Shown: piece after piece, positions 57,917-64,000 of the stretch
Position numbering within the stretch: position 1 is the first letter of the stretch
Layout of the letters: each line of letters opens with the position of its first letter
Source: Clitoria ternatea
Taxonomy: Eukaryota > Streptophyta > Magnoliopsida > Fabales > Fabaceae
Direction: 5' to 3'
DNA length: 64,000 nt
Assembly: GCA_037962975.1 (NCBI GenBank)
Contig: CM075676.1
Location: forward strand, 42,633,501 to 42,697,500
The notes under the pieces: model-generated
What the model saw: the letters and a program-made list of their open reading frames with translations, nothing else
The model's database searches: none
Told to the model about the DNA's origin: nothing
Made by a program: the position numbers and the translations under genes

Positions 57917-60799
57917 GAGTTGGAACAACCTATTTAAACAATGAACACATGACACAAATATCATTCATAGATATTAATATCATATCATTCATCATGGTTT
58001 AATCAATTGGAATTTGCATCATTGAATGCATAATTTTACAAACTTTGAGATTTTCTTCTCAAGTGAAGACTTTTCAAGATGACAACTATCTTCATGTTAT
58101 ACATGTATAAGACATGTTACAACATTACTCATTAATTATTCAAATGAGAAATTCTATATTTTATTATATTATTTATATTTTATGTAGCCTATTTTTATCT
58201 AACTATTCATGATTTTAAGAGATTTTTAGCTTTCATGTTGAAATTGGCTTCTAAACAACCATGTAGGAGACAAAGAAAACAACACCATATCTAAAAATAG
58301 AAATGAAGACTTAAAGAGACAAAACCACCATGGAGGTGACATAATTCTAAAACTGCTCAAAGCCAATGAAGCCTAAGAAAATCAAATCAAGTAAAGAAAA
58401 CAAAAAATCAAAGGTCAAACCCATGGAAAATGAATAACAAACCTGTTGAAAGACGATAACGATGAGCAAATGAGACGCACGGAGGATTCAGAAAACAAAG
58501 AGGAGGGAGGCAGTGAGAACTTGGTGAGGGCAAACGTCCTTGAGTTCACAGCCAATGCAAGTTCCTGACCCAAGAATCAATACCCTTTAACCTGCACCAG
58601 GTTGGCTGTTCAAAAACCAAAACATGGTTATAAACCATTTAACACTAGTGTCCATCACAGTAAGTATATTACAAGTAGGAACCACTTTAACTTGATGCAT
58701 ATAGACCTTAATAACTTGTATCAGCTAACTTAAATTCAACCCTAATCTATCCAATGACCTTAAAGATATGATCACAAAATATCTTTCAAGCAAATAGTTT
58801 CCTGTCCTTAGGACACTAGTTTTTGGTTAAGACCTAAATTTATACTTAAGAACACTAGTGTCATTCATACATACTCTTCATGAGACACAATGAATCCATA
58901 AGAATATATATCACAAGTTCTCATTTCTTTAACTTTAATATTTACAAAAATAAAGCTTTCAAAATAAATACTTTGGAGATGGGCAACAAAAACAGACAGA
59001 CAAAGAAGCACAGAAGTGAGAGAAAAAATAAGAGGGAGAAGGAAACAACTGCATTTACATTCAGGAGCAAAGCAGAGCTATAATAAGTGAAGCTTAACCC
59101 ACTATATCTGCTGTAAATTTTGTGTTATGCTATTAATCTGATTGGTTACTGTGTACACCTTCTAATAGTTATGCACGAGAAAGATAATTAGAAGCAGTGT
59201 GGAGAGGTTGCCAACAGCATCAAGCATCTCCAAAAGTTTGTCCTTCAAGAATTGCAGCAAGTTTCAGTGTCTGCCAGAAACTTCCATCCTACTGAAAGTG
59301 GCATCCACTTCAAAACAATTTGCAGCGTAGTTCACATATAGAACCACACCGCACACTCTAGCATAAAGGTCTTGATTAGAAGGACAACGTATGGAATCAG
59401 AATGGATTTGAGTTTAGAATTCAGATAATGTGTTTGCTGTATGATCCATTTCCATGTGACAGGATTCTTGGTAAAGAAAGACCGGTTTCTTTTAAGTTCA
59501 GTATTTTTACTGATAAGGGGTACATGATGGTTTCATTGCTATCAAACAACGATTATGTGCCTCAGAACTTTACATTTTTTCAGGGGAATGAGAGTTGACA
59601 TTGTTTAAGAAATTGTTAGGATTGGAATCGGACATGCAGAACAAATTGAAGAGAAACCGTATAGAATATTGTAGAATGAATGGAGCGTGCATGGAGTTAG
59701 AAATCAAAGTAAGAATCACAAGGTAAAGCAATTTTAATGGTAATGAGAATGACAGGCACAAATCCAATGAATTTCATCTTCACAGTTCACACCTCTTTAA
59801 ACTGGAATTTAGAAGAACACAACACAGAGCTTGAAAGATATGGTCACTCGTTTATATTAACATTGTTTTATTACATTTTGACATTTTTCTAGGTGTACAA
59901 TACAAGGCTAGGTTGAATTCCTTCTAATGCCGTCTGACTCTAGATGAAATTTCAGACCCTTTCAGCAGCAGGCTATGAAGTAAGCTATAAAAGTAAGTTG
60001 ACTGTGTCATGGATTTTCTTACGAAATGCTCTTCTTTTCTGCTAGTGTTTTTGCAGACAATGGAGAGAGCAACCTTATTAAAATTTAAACTCTACTCATG
60101 CTTGTTATCTATGCAACATAGATCATGATTCAAATCCCTAGTAACATACTTAAGAATCCAACTATTTTTTAACTACACCCATCAATTTTTATAGGTACCT
60201 TTACAATTTTTAACTACACCCACCAAATGCTTGCACTCTATCTAGTTAACGTTAGTTACTTCTAAAGAATCAAAACAACAAGCAAAGGCGAAAAAAGAAT
60301 GTAAATACCTCAGATGGTGACTCTTCAACTTGGGTTTAAACAAGGGGAAAAGGGGTGCATTAACCGAACACCTAATGGGTCTTGCTTTGTTTTGAGTATC
60401 AGAGCCAAATGAGTAAGTGGGTGGCCATAAGAAGCCACGGCGTGAACCTTTTAACTGTATAGAAAGAAAACACAAAATTGGGAAGGGGTTCAGATGAAGA
60501 GACGAATAAAGGATGGGAGAAAAGCAGAGAAATTTGAACCTGGGCGTTGGAGAATAACCCACAAAACACAAAATACCAGCGTCTAACCTGGGCTTTACAG
60601 AGGCACGAAGAGCTTCAAGGGGGAACGACTTTGAGAGGATGAGCTTCGTGCGTGAGGGCTAGGACTTTCAAGAGAGAGAGCTTTGAGAGGGGGAAGAACA
60701 GCTTCGGAGGGCTAGGGCTTTTCGAGAGAGAAAGAGAGAGCGTTTCGTGTTAGCTTTGAGAGGATGAGAGGAGGGAGTCCAAAAACGAATCGAGAGGGA
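57917..60799 (-). other. Leader and introns of CACTA C
   Basis: No open frame with recognisable content. 60590-60790 is AG-rich on the plus strand (CT-rich in sense), like the leader exons of A and B. The 60242-60571 minus-strand open stretch might be leader exon but has no known motif. Confidence 0.45.
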
Positions 60800-61015
60800 A
60801 AGATTTCTCACCGGTCTGTAATGCAAGACCGATATTAATTTTTCAGACTTTACATTTCTCACCGGTCCAACTAAGAGACCGGTACAAAATGAATTATTTC
60901 TCACCGGTCTGATGAAGTAGACCGGTATAAAATTTTCTATTATTTACAAAACTGCCACCGCCTCATTTTTCTCACCGGTCCAACTACAACCGGTGAGAAA
61001 AGCCTGGTGTAAAAT
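60800..61015. repeat. 5' subterminal repeats of CACTA C
   Basis: TTTCTCACCGGTC(T/C) and the complementary GACCGGTA form recur about seven times next to the right terminus, in the same style as 50075-50515 but shorter. Confidence 0.85.
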
Positions 61016-61036
61016 GTCTTTTTTCCACTAGTGCCT

Positions 61037-61647
61037 GAAATATTATTTTAATATTAAGGTCCTAAAATATTTCTCAAATTAGTATTAGGTCCTAACAGTA
61101 AAGTAGCTCGATTGTTGATGATGTGGATTGGACGAATTTTCTAACACCTGGCATGTGAATGTTGATGTGTAATTGATTAAATATATTAATTAATTAATTG
61201 TTAAATGAATTTACAGTGTAATTGGTTAAAATTACAATTTCAATCAACTCACTCCCTTCATCCCTATCTTTCCGTTTCCTTTCTCTCATTAGTCATCATC
61301 ATCTCCTCCAACACAACACAGGGTGGCATTGCTGGTCACGTGTGATGGTAATATTTGTGATTAGGGGTTGCGATGCTCATAGAAAGGCTCGTGGTTGGAT
61401 GCAACAGATGGAACAAAGTTTGTGGTGGTGGTGGCTGCAAGTTTGGAACTTGTAAGGCAGCACTTGCGCTAGATGAAGAGTTGTAAAACAAGAATTTTGA
61501 ATCTAAATACACGGGATATCCTATAAACTCAGCTAAAGAGAAAACATATTTATAGGTACCTAAGAACCCAGTTCCCAAAAAGACTGTGTTTATAGGAAAG
61601 ACCTATTCGGTTAAGAGGGGAACCGAGTTCATAGATGTATTTTGTAA
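61037..61647. other. Short spacer between CACTA C and LTR copy 2
   Basis: No gene recognised. 61490-61640 carries ATAAACTCAG / GGTTAAGAGGGGAACCGAGTT motifs that recall the subterminal repeats of the relic at 6046-6350, but no terminus was found. Confidence 0.45.
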
Positions 61648-63280
61648 TGTAACACTCCTATTTTTATTTTTATATTAAAATTTTGAAGGAATTGAATTAT
61701 GGTTCTTTGAAACTTTTTAATCTACGTATTATTTATGATTTTTTGGAATTTTTTTGGAATTTTTGAATTACTTTAATAAAATAATATTTTTTAAATAATT
61801 TTAAATTCATATAAAGTGACTTAAAATTAAAAATATTTATAAGAAAGTAAAGTTAAATTATAAAATTTTCTAAAATCTATTTCAAGTAGAACTATCTAAA
61901 ACTGATTGGTTTGAGAAAATTCTTGATTTTTACCAATCGTAAAAAAATCAGGAACGTTTCAATAAATTTTTATTAATAGAAAATTTTGGATTTTTAAAAT
62001 TTAAACTTTATATTACTTATTATAAAATTAGTGAGGACTGATATAATATCGCTAAATTTTAAAAAGGACTAATTTTGAATATTTAAAATATATCGAGTGA
62101 AAGGTTACTATTTGGCTTAATAATTCAGCCGACATTTACTATGCAAAACACTGTACATGTATGAAATTTTCAAAAGGTCCACAGTAACCAGGATTGAATT
62201 TTCAAAAAATGCATAGTACTTTTATATTAAAATAATGGAATGCATAGTAATTTTCCTTCCTATAAATACCGAAGGAATTCTTCTTTAGAATTCACAATTT
62301 CAGATTAAGTTTTCTCAATATAGTAGTGCTAGTGAGATAGTGGTGGAAGTAAGAGAGAGAAATAAATTTTTTTTAGAAAAAGGTTCTGCTAAAATCCTAA
62401 AGCAAGAATACCTCTCTTTTATATTTTTTAGGGTTATTTTCATATCATTTTTTGAAATCTATTATTATACTGGAAATAATATTATTTTAAGTTACTATTC
62501 TGAATAGTAAAATACTATTTCAATAGTAAATTACTATTCAAATAGTAAATTTCTATTTACTGTTACTATTTACCTTTATTATTCACGATTTACTATTTAT
62601 CGTTACTATTCACGATTTACTATTTACCATTACTATTTATGTTTTACTATTTACTATTACTATTCACGATTTACTATTCACTATTCACTATTCAAAATTT
62701 ACCATTTCTGCTTTAAGTAGTAATCTTAATTTTCATCTTGTAACTATATTAAAATGAAACTTGTATGTTTTAGAACTCAGAGACGAGGCGCGCACGAATT
62801 TTCAATAACGAATTAGTATACAAGAGGTAAGGAGGAGTGAGATAAGAATATAATATGAAAAGACATAAAAATAATAGGAGGAGTCCCCTACTCCTTTTAA
62901 ATTTAATAATAATATTATTTTAAAATATTAACTTTTTAACTTAAAATTTATAATAAAGTTTAAATTAAATATCTGATGTAACTAACTCTAAAATACCTAT
63001 GCAAATATCTGGATAACCTATGTGAACTAGACTGAACCTATGCAAGGACTTGGATTATTATGACCTGTATGGACTGAACTATACCTATGCGAGGATTGGA
63101 CTATATGGACCTACATAGACCCATGCGAGGAATGGACTATAAAGACTCAAAATCAATCTTATTAATCTAAATAACCATTAAGATTTGAATTACATTTATG
63201 AGTGATATTTAATTTATTTGAATTGTTTATAATTGATAATATTTGATTTTGATTGATATTTAATTTTGATTAATAATATT
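61648..63280 (+). mobile_element. Long gypsy-type LTR, upstream part (copy 2), cut by CACTA D
   Basis: It begins TGTAACACTCC at 61648. 62394-63280 aligns with 1-987 of the window in the same order and orientation. At 63280 the alignment stops exactly at a CACTA terminus; copy 1 continues past the equivalent point (987/988) with CAATTATGATTG. No purine tract precedes 61648, so it need not be a 3' LTR. Confidence 0.65.
62261..62267 (+). promoter_or_regulatory. TATA box of LTR copy 2
   Basis: TATAAATACC within CTTCCTATAAATACCGAAGG is followed by sequence without ATG for about 100 bp. This is the expected U3/R boundary about 610 bp into the LTR. Confidence 0.6.
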
Positions 63281-64000
63281 CACTAGTGCAAAAAATGGCT
63301 ATGACAACGGGATATGATCACGGTCCAAGGGAAAACCGTGTTTGAAAAATACGCAGTGACATTTTTGTAAATATGAGGAAGTTTTTTAATCACGGTTCTG
63401 ACGTAACCATGGTCGTAGGAACAAGGTTTTTTATTTTAATTTTATATTTTTAAAAAATGTACCTATAATCACGGTTGAGAGGAAACCGTGATTGTAGGGT
63501 ATATATAATTACGGCTTTATGGGAAGCCGTGATTATATCTACAACCAGGTTTTTTTATTTTAATTTTTATATTTTTAAAAATGCACCTACAATCACAGTT
63601 GAGAGAAAACCATGATTGTAGGGCATTTATAATCACGGCTTTATGGGAAACCGGGATTATATCTACAACCAGATTTTTTATTTTAATTTTTATATTTTAA
63701 AAAAATGTACCTACATTCACGGTTAAAAGGAAAACCGTAATTATAGATACCCTACAATCACGGGTGCTTAGGAACCGTGGTCATAGGTGTTTTCAAAATA
63801 TAAATTTTGAACGTTGCGCGCTCCTTCTCTTTCTCTGTTAGCTGTCTCCTATCTTTCTCTCTAAGATTTCTCCTTTCTATTTTCCCATTGCCATTGACGT
63901 TTGCATTTGTTTGTGTTATAGATCTAACGTGGTTCTATGTATATATTTTGCAGGTTTTCTTTTGCTTCTCGTTGTGCGCCATTGACGACCACCACACGAC
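63281..64000 (+). mobile_element. CACTA element D, terminus only (continues past the window)
   Basis: The terminus CACTAGTGCAAAAAATGGC at 63281 interrupts LTR copy 2. The 3 bp before it are ATT, the probable target duplication; the far end is outside the window. Subterminal repeats and a CT-rich leader-like stretch (63820-63890) suggest the 5' end of a plus-oriented element. The terminus resembles that of element C in the first 18 bases but the subterminal motif is different. Confidence 0.85.
63310..63790. repeat. Subterminal repeats of CACTA D (AACCGTGAT / ATCACGGTT)
   Basis: ATCACGGTT and AACCGTGATTATA alternate as facing pairs about ten times, with a higher-order unit of about 120 bp ('tacaatcacggttgagagga ... 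tttttattttaatttttata') repeated about 2-3 times. Confidence 0.85.

Larger units (their letters stand above)
50046..61033 (-). mobile_element. CACTA element C, complete, different family from A/B
   Basis: The left end is CGCTAGTGCAAAAATGGC at 50046; the right end reverse-complements to CACTAGTGGAAAAAAGAC at 61033. The target duplication is CCT (50043-50045 and 61034-61036). Length is 10988 bp. The left terminal pentamer reads CGCTA instead of CACTA. ACCGGT subterminal arrays are at both ends. Two genes lie on the minus strand, TNP2 (57916-54743) then the TNPA-like/Ulp1 gene (54639-51578), after a leader of about 3 kb. Apart from three nonsense codons in TNP2 and the changed terminal base, the element looks complete. 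Confidence 0.93.

Noticed and set aside
1..63280. LTR copies 1 and 2 as the two LTRs of a single 60-kb element
   Set aside because: No primer binding site after 2773, no polypurine tract before 61648, and no gypsy gag-pol between them.

Overview
This is a plant nuclear DNA window made almost entirely of transposable elements nested in one another. I could not support any host gene, tRNA or rRNA. TNP2/En-Spm transposases with spliced introns, a SIRE-like Ty1-copia polyprotein, Ty3-gypsy-type LTRs and plant hAT transposases all point to a flowering plant, probably a eudicot. A legume is my guess from the style of the LTRs, but the sequence does not prove it. The setting looks like repeat-rich, probably pericentromeric, heterochromatin.

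Layout. (1) 1-2773 is the downstream part of a long gypsy-type LTR; a second copy of the same LTR family starts at 61648 and is cut at 63281 by another transposon. (2) 2774-6367 holds a minus-strand LTR-like stretch and a decayed CACTA (En/Spm) element. (3) 6368-10189 is AT-rich, gene-free, with three long microsatellites. (4) 10198-13849 is a complete hAT element with an 8-bp target duplication and a transposase broken by a single frameshift. (5) 15070-48726 is one degenerate copia retrotransposon (two LTRs of about 755 bp) blown open by insertions. Its integrase carries CACTA element B (18380-42532, target duplication GTT). B's 5' leader carries CACTA element A of the same family in opposite orientation (19538-31476, target duplication CTC). 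A carries a hAT gene fragment and an LTR fragment; B carries a probable solo LTR (37768-39785, target duplication ATAAC). The copia pol gene also appears to carry another LTR (about 42700-45453). (6) 50046-61033 is CACTA element C of a different family (target duplication CCT). (7) 63281 to the window end is the terminus of a fourth CACTA family, D.

Coding capacity. Two accessory genes look intact after splicing: the TNPA-like gene of A (five exons, about 437 aa) and the TNPA-like/Ulp1-peptidase fusion of C (ten exons, about 734 aa). The TNP2 transposases next to them are narrowly broken: one single-base deletion in A, three nonsense codons in an otherwise continuous frame in C. B is damaged much more. 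Each CACTA family has its own CpG-containing subterminal repeat (AGCGACGG in A/B, ACCGGT in C, AACCGTGAT in D, AACTCGGTTA in the relic), the kind of array that TNPA proteins bind in En/Spm.

The most unusual features are the head-to-head A/B arrangement (a multi-kilobase inverted repeat), a long foldback conserved in the leader of both A and B, and the Ulp1-like protease fused to a DNA-binding transposase accessory protein in C. Exon boundaries and target duplications were read by eye, so single-base errors are possible.
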